64,000 nt of DNA. Source: Corynebacterium gallinarum (lineage in GTDB: Bacteria > Actinomycetota > Actinomycetes > Mycobacteriales > Mycobacteriaceae). Under the pieces are notes generated by a model. It searched no databases. It saw nothing but the letters and a program-made list of their open reading frames with translations, and was not told where the DNA came from. Every line of letters begins with the position of its first letter. The stretch's first letter is position 1. Below are positions 46,399-54,535 of the stretch, in pieces. The stretch spans positions 186,001 through 250,000 of the forward strand of contig NZ_JACSPR010000001.1 in NCBI RefSeq assembly GCF_014837045.1. Reading direction: 5' to 3'. The translations under genes were made by a program, and so were the position numbers.

Positions 46399-46854
46399 GT
46401 TTAAAGATTCCTTTGCTTCTTGGTCAGGCACCGGCAATCATCTGCACTGCCGGCGCCGTTTCTATCATCATCACCACCGAAGGCGGAGGGAACTCTCCCC
46501 ACCATAAAACACCTCACGAAATGATGTGAATTCAGCAAGGTCAGGACAACCCGAATCCGGATGGTTCCCCCAGCGCGGTAGGTGGTCTCCCGGTGTCCGG
46601 TGATTCCATCCTGTGCCTGGTCACCCCGGTATGCCACAGGAGACGACAACTTTCCCCATAGAGGGTACACGTTTTCCCGCACAGGCCCTAGCAGGGTGTC
46701 ATGGCTGATGGTCGGTGCTGGTGGTGCGTGCTGCACAGGAAAGCCAGCCCCTCGACGAGGAACCTCATCTCCAGACCTGACCGGGGGCCGTCCCCGTCTC
46801 ATAGACTGGAGGGAGCATCGTTTCCTGCCCTCCCCTGCTGCGGAAGGATCCCCC
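46399..46854. other. Intergenic region between two divergent genes
   Basis: 456 bp without a convincing coding frame; the minus-strand frame 46401-46871 has no ribosome binding site and no protein-like composition. TAGACT at about 46802-46807 is a plausible -10 box for the ABC exporter operon, followed by the ribosome binding site GGAAGGATC. I see no strong operator palindrome. Confidence 0.35.
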
Positions 46855-47769
46855 ATGGCGCACTCGGACACACCTGCTGTAGAGACAATCGGGCTGTCGA
46901 AGAATTTCGGTTCCGTCCGTGCCCTGGATCAGCTCGACCTCCGGGTGGAGGCCGGGGAGGTACACGGTTTCCTGGGGCCGAACGGTTCCGGGAAATCCAC
47001 CGCCATCCGGGTCCTGCTCGGCATCCTGCGTTCTGATACCGGCTCCGTGAAGGTGCTCGGCAAAGACCCCTGGCGTGATGCCGTGGAGCTGCACCACCGC
47101 CTGGCCTATGTTCCCGGCGATGTGGAATTGTGGCCCAATCTCACCGGTGGGGAGGCCATTGACCTGTTCGCCCGGCTTCGGGGCCAGTTGAATGTGAAGC
47201 GCCGGGATGAACTCATCGAGCGTTTTGATCTCGACCCCAGCAAGAAGGGTCGCACCTACTCCAAGGGAAACCGGCAGAAGGTAGCACTGATCTCAGCGCT
47301 CGCGTCGGATGTGGAACTACTGCTTCTCGACGAACCGACAAGCGGCCTCGACCCACTCATGGAAGCACAATTCCAGGAGCTCATCCGTGAAGAGAAGGAA
47401 CGGGGCCACACTGTCCTCCTGTCCAGCCATATCCTCGCGCAGGTCGAGGCACTGGCGGATCGGATCTCCATCATCCGTAAGGGCCGGATCGTGGAGTCAG
47501 GCACCCTGCTGGATATGCGTCATCTCAGCCACACGGTGGTCACCGTCCTGACGGACCGTCCCACCGAGGAGCTGATCAGACATGAGGGTATCTACAACGC
47601 CCACAGGGAGGGTGAGCAGGTGCGTTTCGACGTCGATGCCGCCCACCTACCGGAGGTGATGAGCATGCTCGCTGCGCTGGGGGTGCGTGCCATCACCGCA
47701 ACCCCGCCGTCGCTGGAACGTCTGCTCCTGCGCCACTATGGCGACGCCCCTGCGGGGACCGACCAATGA
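46855..47769 (+). CDS. ABC exporter ATPase (drug-export type)
   Basis: A 304 aa nucleotide-binding subunit of the ABC-2 exporter group. Motifs: Walker A GPNGSGKST, Q-loop YVPGDVELWP, signature YSKGNRQKVALISAL (a degenerate form without the LSGGQ letters, usual in this subgroup) and Walker B LLLLDEPTSGLDP, H-loop LLSSHI. The last 80 residues form the small C-terminal domain typical of drug exporters. ATG at 46855 follows GGAAGGATC. The upstream frame is rejected for lack of a ribosome binding site. It overlaps the permease by 4 bp. Confidence 0.9.
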   Translation: MAHSDTPAVETIGLSKNFGSVRALDQLDLRVEAGEVHGFLGPNGSGKSTAIRVLLGILRSDTGSVKVLGKDPWRDAVELHHRLAYVPGDVELWPNLTGGEAIDLFARLRGQLNVKRRDELIERFDLDPSKKGRTYSKGNRQKVALISALASDVELLLLDEPTSGLDPLMEAQFQELIREEKERGHTVLLSSHILAQVEALADRISIIRKGRIVESGTLLDMRHLSHTVVTVLTDRPTEELIRHEGIYNAHREGEQVRFDVDAAHLPEVMSMLAALGVRAITATPPSLERLLLRHYGDAPAGTDQ

Positions 47770-49403
47770 CCGCTCAGGTGGGGGCACAGGTGGGCGCCTT
47801 CACCGGCACGGGTGCCACATTGCGTCTCATGCTGCGCCGGGACCGCTGGCGTCTGCCGGCATGGGTGCTGGGGCTGTCACTGCTCATGGCATATTTCTGC
47901 ACCGCACTGGGCACGGTCCTCGACGAGGACAGTCTGGAGGGGATGGCGGAGTTGGCGTTGAGTCCCGTCACCGCGCTGGTCGGTGGCCCGGGATACGGCT
48001 TCGACGCGATCACCGTGCCACGTTTCCTCGCGGGTCTCTACGGCACCTACCTCATGCTGGGCTGCGCACTCATGTCCATGCTCACCATCTCCCGGCATAC
48101 CCGCGCGGAGGAACAACACGGTCGCGCGGAGCTGGTCCTGGCTGCCCCTGTCGGCCATCATGCCCAACCCACCGCAGCCCTCATCCTCACCGTCACGATG
48201 AATATCCTCACGGCCTTGTTCATGACCGGGGTGGTCCTCACCTCCCCGATTGATCCCACGCCGGAGCTGATGCCGACGGTTCTGTTCACCGCGAGTATCG
48301 CGGCAGTGGGCATCGCCTTTGCCGGGGTATCCATCGCCACCGCGCAGCTGTCCCCCTACTCCAGAACGTGCACGTCCATCGCCGGTATGGTCCTGGCGGT
48401 GTCCTTCATCATCCGCGGAATAGGTGACATGTCCCGGGTGCAGAACGGTGGGCTGGCCTGGTTATCGTGGCTGTCACCGATCGGGTGGGCACAGCAGGCC
48501 GCCCCGTACACCCTGAACCGTTGGTGGCCGTTGATGCTGCCCCTGATTCTCGCCCTACTCACGGCCTTCCTGGGGTTCCTGCTCCGGTCCCGGCGCGATC
48601 TGGGTGCTGGTGTACTCGCCGACCGGCCGGGGAACGAACGTGCGCCCTCCTGGTTGGGGTCGCCTCCCGCGCTGGCCTGGCGGTTACAGCGGGGTACGGT
48701 CATCGGTTGGTCTGTCTGGGTTGTCACAGCGGGTCTGGTGTTCGGGGCCTTCACCCAGACGATTGCGGACACCGCCGATGACATGCCTGCGGAGATCCTC
48801 GCCGTCATGGGTGGTTCCACCGCCCTCACCGAGGGTTATCTGGGGTTCATGGGGATCTATCTCGCCGTCATGCTCAGTGTCTACGGCATCCTGTCGGTGC
48901 AGTCGCTGCGGGCCGAGGAGACCGGACACCGGGCAGAACCTGTCCTGGCCACCGCTGTCGGCAGGGTGGGCTGGGTGCTGTCCTGGATCGGTGTCACCGC
49001 AGCCGGTGCCCTGTGGTTGAGTGTGCTGGCCGGTGTCGCGGAAGCCTCGGGGGCGGTGCTGGTCACCGGTGATGGGGCGTTGTTCTGGCCCACCGTGCTC
49101 GGTCATGGTGTGCAGTTCGCGCCGGTGTGGTTGTTGATCGGTGTGGCCACGTTGCTCTACGGGCTGGTACCCCGCCTCCTGGGCCTGGTGTGGTTGGTGT
49201 TCATCGCCGGAAGCGTTCTCAGTATGTTCGGCAGGATGCTACAACTCAGTCAGCGATGGCTGAACCTCTCCCCCTTTGAACACGTCGGACAGCACCCCGC
49301 TACCGATGTGGGGTGGCCCGGAGTCATCCTGCTGGCTGGTGCCGCCATCCTGCTGGCCGTGTTCGGCGCATATGCTTTCCGACGCCGCGACCTCACCGCC
49401 TGA
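47766..49403 (+). CDS. ABC-2 type exporter permease (antibiotic-exporter-like)
   Basis: A 545 aa protein with twelve hydrophobic segments arranged as two related halves, each starting with a basic segment (LRLMLRRDRWRLPAW, LAWRLQRGTVIGWSV) and each containing a ADRPGN or EEQHGRAELVLAAPVG element after helix 2 or 7. Such duplicated permeases occur in actinobacterial polyketide or tetronasin exporters. The ATPase encoded just before (4-bp overlap) would energise it. The substrate is unknown; the neighbourhood to the ABC-F gene suggests drug defence. Confidence 0.87.
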   Translation: MTAQVGAQVGAFTGTGATLRLMLRRDRWRLPAWVLGLSLLMAYFCTALGTVLDEDSLEGMAELALSPVTALVGGPGYGFDAITVPRFLAGLYGTYLMLGCALMSMLTISRHTRAEEQHGRAELVLAAPVGHHAQPTAALILTVTMNILTALFMTGVVLTSPIDPTPELMPTVLFTASIAAVGIAFAGVSIATAQLSPYSRTCTSIAGMVLAVSFIIRGIGDMSRVQNGGLAWLSWLSPIGWAQQAAPYTLNRWWPLMLPLILALLTAFLGFLLRSRRDLGAGVLADRPGNERAPSWLGSPPALAWRLQRGTVIGWSVWVVTAGLVFGAFTQTIADTADDMPAEILAVMGGSTALTEGYLGFMGIYLAVMLSVYGILSVQSLRAEETGHRAEPVLATAVGRVGWVLSWIGVTAAGALWLSVLAGVAEASGAVLVTGDGALFWPTVLGHGVQFAPVWLLIGVATLLYGLVPRLLGLVWLVFIAGSVLSMFGRMLQLSQRWLNLSPFEHVGQHPATDVGWPGVILLAGAAILLAVFGAYAFRRRDLTA

Positions 49404-49492
49404 TCCCCATGACCTGACCTCTCCGCGGGGGCGGAACTGCGGGACCGAGTCCGGTAGGTGCAGCCTGACACTACGGATCAGGGCACTGTTGC

Positions 49493-49498
49493 TACTCT
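49493..49498 (+). promoter_or_regulatory. -10 box of leaderless asparaginase gene
   Basis: TACTCT, 7 nt before the ATG at 49506, without a ribosome binding site. Confidence 0.5.
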
Positions 49499-49505
49499 TA
49501 ACCCC

Positions 49506-50459
49506 ATGTCCGAGACCTCTCCAGAGAGCACCTCTGTGTCCAAAATTGCCGTGATCACCACCGGAGGCACCATCGCCTGCACCGCCGACGCCGACGGCCA
49601 CCTCCTGCCCACGGTCAGCGGCGAGGAACTGCTGCGTCCCATCGCGGCGCGTTTCGACGCCTCCCAGTTCGCCTTCGAGATCCATGAGCTCAACCGCCTG
49701 GATTCCTCCTCCATGACCTTCGCCGACATCGACGAGCTCAACACCACGATCCACCGGATCCTGGAGGACCCCGAGGTGGTCGGCATCGTGGTCACCCACG
49801 GCACCGATTCCATGGAGGAAACCGCCATCGCGGTGGACACCTTCCACACCGACCACCGCCCCGTGATCTTCACCGGCGCCCAGAAACCCTCCGACCACCC
49901 GGAGGCCGACGGCCCGGGCAACCTCTTCGAGTCCTGCCTGATCGCCTCGGATGCCTCCGCCCGGGGCATCGGAGTGCTCGTGGTCTTCGGCCATGCCGTC
50001 ATCCCTGCGCGTGGGTGCACCAAGTGGCACACCACCGATGAGCTGGCGTTTGCCACCAACGGCCCTGAGGAGCCGGAACGCCCGGATCCCCTGCAGCTCG
50101 CTCCCCTGGCGGATGTCGCCGTGGAGATCATCCCCGCCTACCCCGGAGCGTCCGGCGCGTCGGTGCAGGCCGCCATCGATGCGGGTGCGCAGGGTCTGGT
50201 CGTTGAGGCGATGGGCTCGGGCAATGTGGGCACCGCGATGGGTGCGGCCCTGGGCCGGGCGCTTGACGACGGCCTCCCCGTGGTCATGACGACGCGTGTG
50301 CCGCGCGGCGAGGTCTCCGGCACCTACGGTGGCGCCGGCGGCGGCGCGACCCTGGCTGCCCGGGGCGCGATCGGGTCCCGGTATTTTCGCGCCGGGCAGG
50401 CACGCGTCCTGCTCGCGGCGGCGATCGCCACAGATCAGCATCCGGCGACCCTGTTCTAG
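49506..50459 (+). CDS. ansA: L-asparaginase
   Basis: A 317 aa enzyme that hydrolyses asparagine to aspartate and ammonia. The two catalytic threonines are in AVITTGGTIACT (N-terminus) and VVTHGTDSMEETA; GAQKPSDHPEADGPGN is the third signature. There is no signal peptide, so it is cytosolic (type I-like). The start at ATG 49506 is supported by TACTCT at 7 nt; the longer frame from 49458 is rejected. The last 4 bp overlap the convergent dinB gene. Confidence 0.92.
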   Translation: MSETSPESTSVSKIAVITTGGTIACTADADGHLLPTVSGEELLRPIAARFDASQFAFEIHELNRLDSSSMTFADIDELNTTIHRILEDPEVVGIVVTHGTDSMEETAIAVDTFHTDHRPVIFTGAQKPSDHPEADGPGNLFESCLIASDASARGIGVLVVFGHAVIPARGCTKWHTTDELAFATNGPEEPERPDPLQLAPLADVAVEIIPAYPGASGASVQAAIDAGAQGLVVEAMGSGNVGTAMGAALGRALDDGLPVVMTTRVPRGEVSGTYGGAGGGATLAARGAIGSRYFRAGQARVLLAAAIATDQHPATLF

Positions 50460-51862
50460 TCGCCGTCCTGGTCGTGGCTGTTGTCGGCCAGCCAGTCGCC
50501 CCAGTCCAGGCTGTTCAGCGGATCGGCGGGTTCCAACAGGGGATCATCCATGGCGAAGTTCCGGGTGAGTCCCCGGGTGGTGGTGCGGGTCTCGAACCGC
50601 ACGGACACCACCCCGTGCCCCGCCCCCTGCACCCACCCGTGTCCGAATTCCGGGTGGTGGACATCCTGGGTGGCCCTCCAGATCCGGATGCCGGGTTCAT
50701 CGCTTACCTGGTCCGGAACCGGCCGGTTGTCGGTGGTGCTGGCCCGCACCCCTGATTCATAGTCCGTGTCCGCGGGGGCGGGGGCCACGATCTGTTGATC
50801 CAGTTCGGGGAAGAGGATGTCCTGGCGGTTTTCCTCCAGGCCGGAAAATCCCACTCCCACCAGCCGGATGGGTCCCGTCTCCTCGGGATACCTGGCCAGA
50901 CGGAAAGCGGTGGCCTCCAGGGTGGCCAGATCGTCGGTGGCATAGGACAGGGTGTGGGACCGTGACTCGATCCGGAAATCATCCATGCGCAGTTTCACGC
51001 TGACGGTGCGCGCGCCCCGGCCATCCCGGAGCAGGCGACGGTGGGCGCCCTCTGTGGCACGTCGGATGGCGGCATCCACCTGGGCACGTGAGGTGAGGTC
51101 GCGTTCATAGGTGTGTTCCTGGGAGATCTGTTTCGCCTCCGCGCGGGGCTCCACCGGGCGGTCATCGATGCCACGGGCCAGGTTCCACAGGCTGTATCCG
51201 ATGGTGGGCCCCAGGCTGATCTCCACCTCCTTGGCGCTGAGTGCCGCCAGGTCATCGATGGTGGCCACCCCCATCGTGGTCAACTTGGCCTGGGTGACCG
51301 GCCCGACCCCCCACAACACGCTGACGGGCATGGGACCGAGGAGTTCCTGCTGTCTCTCCACCGGGATGATGAACACCCCGTCTGGTTTCGCCTTCCCGGA
51401 TCCGATCTTGGCGAACTGCTTACCCGACCCCGCCCCCACGGAGGCCGGCAATCCGGTCTGGGCGCGGATCTCGGCACGTAGCGATTCGGCCCACGCACGG
51501 ACCTCATCGGGTGAGGCCCCGACCAGCTCCTCCGGTTCCATATACCCCTCGTCGATGGAGAGCCTCTCGATCGTCCCGGCGCGCTGCTCGATGATCTGGA
51601 ACACCCGCTTGGAGGCGGTGGAGTAGACCACGTGCCGCGGGGTGACCACGACGGAGGCCAACCCGACCCGGGCGCGGGCCTCATGCATGGGCATCGCCGA
51701 ACGGGCACCGAACCTGCGCGCCTCATAGGAGGCACCGGCGACCACTCCCCTGCCCGAGGCACCTCCCACCAGGACGGGCCGTCCCCGCAGGGTGGGCCGG
51801 GTCAGCTGTTCCACGGATGCGAAGAAGGCATCCATGTCGATGTGCAGAACCCAGCGTTGCAT
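50456..51862 (-). CDS. dinB: DNA polymerase IV DinB (Y family)
   Basis: A 468 aa translesion polymerase. The palm residues are in VLHIDMDAFFASVEQL, SYEARRFGARSAMP and ERLSIDEGYMEP (the catalytic Asp-Glu), a helix-hairpin-helix thumb lies in LWGVGPVTQAKLTTMGVATI, and the little-finger domain follows. The C-terminal 115 residues are longer than in classical DinB; they lack a clear beta-clamp QLxLF motif, although a hydrophobic pentad could lie there. ATG at 51862 has TAGACT 7 nt upstream, so it is likely leaderless. Confidence 0.93.
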   Translation of the reverse strand: MQRWVLHIDMDAFFASVEQLTRPTLRGRPVLVGGASGRGVVAGASYEARRFGARSAMPMHEARARVGLASVVVTPRHVVYSTASKRVFQIIEQRAGTIERLSIDEGYMEPEELVGASPDEVRAWAESLRAEIRAQTGLPASVGAGSGKQFAKIGSGKAKPDGVFIIPVERQQELLGPMPVSVLWGVGPVTQAKLTTMGVATIDDLAALSAKEVEISLGPTIGYSLWNLARGIDDRPVEPRAEAKQISQEHTYERDLTSRAQVDAAIRRATEGAHRRLLRDGRGARTVSVKLRMDDFRIESRSHTLSYATDDLATLEATAFRLARYPEETGPIRLVGVGFSGLEENRQDILFPELDQQIVAPAPADTDYESGVRASTTDNRPVPDQVSDEPGIRIWRATQDVHHPEFGHGWVQGAGHGVVSVRFETRTTTRGLTRNFAMDDPLLEPADPLNSLDWGDWLADNSHDQDGD

Positions 51863-51869
51863 GGTGTTC

Positions 51870-51875
51870 AGTCTA
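51870..51875 (-). promoter_or_regulatory. -10 box of leaderless dinB promoter
   Basis: TAGACT on the minus strand, 7 nt before the dinB ATG. No LexA-like SOS box was seen close to it. Confidence 0.55.
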
Positions 51876-51922
51876 GGGCACAACCAGGGGTGAACCGAAC
51901 GGGTGAACGAATGGGATGGGGG

Positions 51923-52786
51923 TCAGGCGGGTCGTCGTAAAGCAACCGCGGCGATCACCAGCGCGATGCCGGCGATCTCGGCCGGGGTGAGCATCTGCCC
52001 CAGGGCGACGGCGCCCATGACCGCGGCGGTCAGCGGCAGCAGCGCCAACAGCAGGGCGAAGTAGGCGCGCCCGGCCATCCGCAGGACAATGAGATCCAGG
52101 CCGTAGGGGATCACCGCGCTGAGCACCCCCAGGCCGAAGGCCAGGCCCAGCAGCTGCACCGGTTCGAGCGCGATCGACGCCATCCCCGGCCACAACCACC
52201 ACGCCACGGGCGCGGCCAGCAGCGCAGCCCAGACAAAACCGACCGTCATCCCGGTGCGACTGTCCGACGCCGACCCGGCGATGCGGTTACCGGCGACAAT
52301 GTAGAGGGCCCACAGCGCGGCAGCGCCCAGGGCGAACAGGACACCGGTGCTGTTGGTGGACCACTGCGCACCGGAGATCACCACCACCCCGATCCCCGCC
52401 AGCACCAGGGCGGCCCAGTCCCGCAGGGTGCGACTCCCCAGTGCCGCCACAGTGATGGGGCCAAGAAATTCGATGGCCACCGCGGTTCCCATGGGCAGCC
52501 GCGCAATCGCTTCATAGAAGGTCATGTTCATGGCCAGCGTGGAGATGCCATAGACCGCCGCATTGAAGCCGGTACGTCCCAGGAAATCCCGCACCCTGGG
52601 CCGGAACAGCACCACCAGCATCACCGCCGCGGTGGAGATCCGGAACCATGCCACCAGCACTGGCGGGAGAGTCTCAAAGAGACCAACGGCGATGGCGGCA
52701 CCGGCATAAAGAGATAATCCGTTGATGATCATCAACAGTGGAGCCAGCACACGGCTCCCGGGCTTGATGCGACCAAACCTATTCAC
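51923..52786 (-). CDS. EamA-family exporter (RhtA-like)
   Basis: A 287 aa protein with ten predicted helices in two EamA repeats. The stretch YGISTLAMNMTFYEAIARLPMGTAVAIEFLGP is close to RhtA, a threonine/homoserine exporter. The frame opens upstream to TTG 52843, but TTGACC there looks like promoter DNA; GTG at 52786 with TACGAT 8 nt upstream (52795-52800) is the better start. It lies between dinB and the MerR-HEAT gene on the same strand. Confidence 0.87.
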   Translation of the reverse strand: MNRFGRIKPGSRVLAPLLMIINGLSLYAGAAIAVGLFETLPPVLVAWFRISTAAVMLVVLFRPRVRDFLGRTGFNAAVYGISTLAMNMTFYEAIARLPMGTAVAIEFLGPITVAALGSRTLRDWAALVLAGIGVVVISGAQWSTNSTGVLFALGAAALWALYIVAGNRIAGSASDSRTGMTVGFVWAALLAAPVAWWLWPGMASIALEPVQLLGLAFGLGVLSAVIPYGLDLIVLRMAGRAYFALLLALLPLTAAVMGAVALGQMLTPAEIAGIALVIAAVALRRPA

Positions 52787-52794
52787 GAAGAGGG

Positions 52795-52800
52795 ATCGTA
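52795..52800 (-). promoter_or_regulatory. -10 box of leaderless EamA exporter gene
   Basis: TACGAT on the minus strand, 8 nt before GTG at 52786. Confidence 0.45.
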
Positions 52801-52861
52801 CCGGAAAGCACGTGGCTGATGGCGATACCGTTGAATTGGTCAAGTCTTAAGGGAAGATTGC

Positions 52862-53845
52862 TCACTGTGTAGCTGAGCGCCGCAAGGACAGGACTGCCCG
52901 GGCGGTCATGGCCACCTGCGGTGACGGGTCCCCCGCCAGCCTGGTTAGTAGCTGGTCGGAGGCGCTAAACTCGGCCAGAGCCTGGGTAATCCTGGCCCGG
53001 GCGGGATCCTCCCGGGATAAGACATCAAGGTGGTGGGTGAACCCTGCCAGCACCTCGTCTTCCCACTCCGGTGGCACAGCCAGTGCATCCGCAGCGTCCA
53101 CATCCCGGCGCCCGGTGAGGATCATGTCCATGAGTTCTGGCATCGCTTCATGCCGGTGTTGCTTCCCCAGGGCGAGGGCAGCCAGGGCACGCACATCAGC
53201 ATCATCATCGCCCAGTGCAGTGAGAAGATATTCGCTGGCACCTGGAGCTTCTGCCAAAATACGCACGGCACGGCGACGCACCTCAACATCCGCGGAGTTC
53301 AGTCCCCGGGCCACCTCCTCCACCGCCTCATCCCCGGCGTTGAGCACCGCCCAGGACAGGCTCCCGGCAACATTGACGTTTCTTTCCTCCAATGCAGCCT
53401 TGGCCAAGAGTTGGGGTTGTGCGCTGAGACTTAAGGACAATGCTGATGACTGCCGCTGTGCCGGATCCCGTGAGCGCAGACCACGCAGCATAGCGGTGAT
53501 GGTCAAGGCCTCATCCCAGCTGGTGGCACCGGCGGTGCGCACCGCCTGAAGCCTGTCAAACAACCTCTTTTCCTGTCTCAGACGTTCCCGTGACTCAGTA
53601 ATCAGTTCATCGATCACAGAACCAAAAGAAAAAGCCGGATCCTCGAGCGCCTGTCCCACTTCCTTCAGGCCCAGCCCCAGGGATCGTAGGCTTTCAATGT
53701 GGAGTATCCGCCTCAGATCATCCTCGGTGTATTCCCGGTAACCGGCTGCACTCCGCTCCGTGGGGGTAAGCAACCCGAGTGCTTCATAGTGGCGCAGCAT
53801 CCGGGCGCTCACCCCGGTCCTGGCGGAGAATTCACCGATACGCAT
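52862..53845 (-). CDS. MerR-family regulator fused to HEAT repeats
   Basis: A 327 aa protein. Residues 1-70 are a MerR winged helix (MRIGEFSARTGVSARMLRHYE, YREYTEDDLRRILHIESLRSLGLGL), followed by a short coiled coil (about 85-110). From residue about 115 onward it consists of HEAT-type repeats (AQRQSSALSLSLSAQP, VEVRRRAVRILAEAPG, ADVRALAALALGKQH), taking the place of the usual small ligand domain. It starts 4 bp after the HEAT-only gene, so both are one operon under the palindromic promoter at 54471-54492. The ligand or partner of the HEAT part is unknown. Confidence 0.85.
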   Translation of the reverse strand: MRIGEFSARTGVSARMLRHYEALGLLTPTERSAAGYREYTEDDLRRILHIESLRSLGLGLKEVGQALEDPAFSFGSVIDELITESRERLRQEKRLFDRLQAVRTAGATSWDEALTITAMLRGLRSRDPAQRQSSALSLSLSAQPQLLAKAALEERNVNVAGSLSWAVLNAGDEAVEEVARGLNSADVEVRRRAVRILAEAPGASEYLLTALGDDDADVRALAALALGKQHRHEAMPELMDMILTGRRDVDAADALAVPPEWEDEVLAGFTHHLDVLSREDPARARITQALAEFSASDQLLTRLAGDPSPQVAMTARAVLSLRRSATQ

Positions 53846-53849
53846 GTGC

Positions 53850-54455
53850 CTAATTCTGCGCAACGGGGCCGAGGGCGGCAACCCTCCGGGCTTCATGGAG
53901 GTGGTCTGCGATGCCCCCGTCGGGATCCTGCAGATATGCCTGGGTGGCCTGGGCGTGGGCGATGACCGCAGATAACAGGGGGTTTACCTCACCGTCCAGT
54001 GCAGCTAGGGCCCGGATCAGGCTGCGTTGGGTATCCTCATCACCACGACCAAGCTCCGCCACCAGTTCTGTGGCTAAGGCTGCGCGTTCCGTATCGGGCA
54101 CCACCGCCACCGCAAGCCGCCAGGCTGCGGTACGCGAGGCTGCGTTGGCGTCGTGAAGCATCTGTGTTGTCAGCACCTCCCAGGTCCCCGGGGCCTGGAT
54201 CTTGGACAACGTGTGCAGCGCCTGGCTTCGCGCCTCCGGATCGTTTAAGGCGGCGGTGAGCAGCGGAAAGGTCTCTGTCACGGGATGACGGGTGAGCGCC
54301 CAGGTGACCATGTCACGGACGAAGAAATGAGGTTCCCCACCGAGGCGTTCCATGAGTGGAACAAGATGTGCTGGGTTGGGGTCGGTTCCTGCTGCCAAGG
54401 CAGCCCGCAGGCGGATTGATGGATCAGTGGACTGGAAAGCTCGCGTGATGGTCAT
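53850..54455 (-). CDS. HEAT-repeat protein, partner of the MerR-HEAT regulator
   Basis: A 201 aa all-helical protein with repeats such as PSIRLRAALAAGTDPN, FFVRDMVTWALTRHP, PEARSQALHTLSKIQ and AASRTAAWRLAVAVVP. No enzyme motif, signal or membrane segment is seen. It is the first gene of the operon with the MerR-HEAT regulator, which shares its repeat type; the two may bind each other. ATG at 54455 is supported by the promoter geometry (37 bp from TTGACC, same as in the TipAS gene), which predicts a leaderless mRNA. Confidence 0.8.
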   Translation of the reverse strand: MTITRAFQSTDPSIRLRAALAAGTDPNPAHLVPLMERLGGEPHFFVRDMVTWALTRHPVTETFPLLTAALNDPEARSQALHTLSKIQAPGTWEVLTTQMLHDANAASRTAAWRLAVAVVPDTERAALATELVAELGRGDEDTQRSLIRALAALDGEVNPLLSAVIAHAQATQAYLQDPDGGIADHLHEARRVAALGPVAQN

Positions 54456-54470
54456 GCCTCCACCCCACCA

Positions 54471-54492
54471 CCTGACACGGTGTCAGGGTCAA
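54471..54492 (-). promoter_or_regulatory. MerR-type promoter/operator of the HEAT / MerR-HEAT operon
   Basis: On the minus strand TTGACC (54492-54487) overlaps a perfect palindrome CCTGACAC-N-GTGTCAGG (54471-54487). Its core TGACACCGTGTCA is one base after TTGACC. A weak -10 (TGGGGT) begins 19 bp after TTGACC and ends 6 nt before the ATG. Confidence 0.78.
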
Positions 54493-54495
54493 GAA

Positions 54496-54521
54496 AACCC
54501 CGCTGCTTACACAGCGGGGTT
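54496..54521 (-). terminator. Rho-independent terminator of ileS
   Basis: Perfect 10-bp stem AACCCCGCTG / CAGCGGGGTT, loop of 6 nt, followed on the minus strand by TTTTCTT, which immediately runs into TTGACC, the -35 box of the next operon. Confidence 0.92.
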
Positions 54522-54535
54522 GCTCAAACCAGGGT

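Noticed and set aside
46582..46854. N-terminal extension of the ABC exporter ATPase
   Set aside because: The added residues show no family similarity, and a good ribosome binding site (GGAAGGATC) stands before ATG 46855.
46401..46871. 156-codon minus-strand frame in the 456-bp intergenic region
   Set aside because: No ribosome binding site, unusual composition, and it overlaps the promoter and start of the ABC exporter gene on the other strand.
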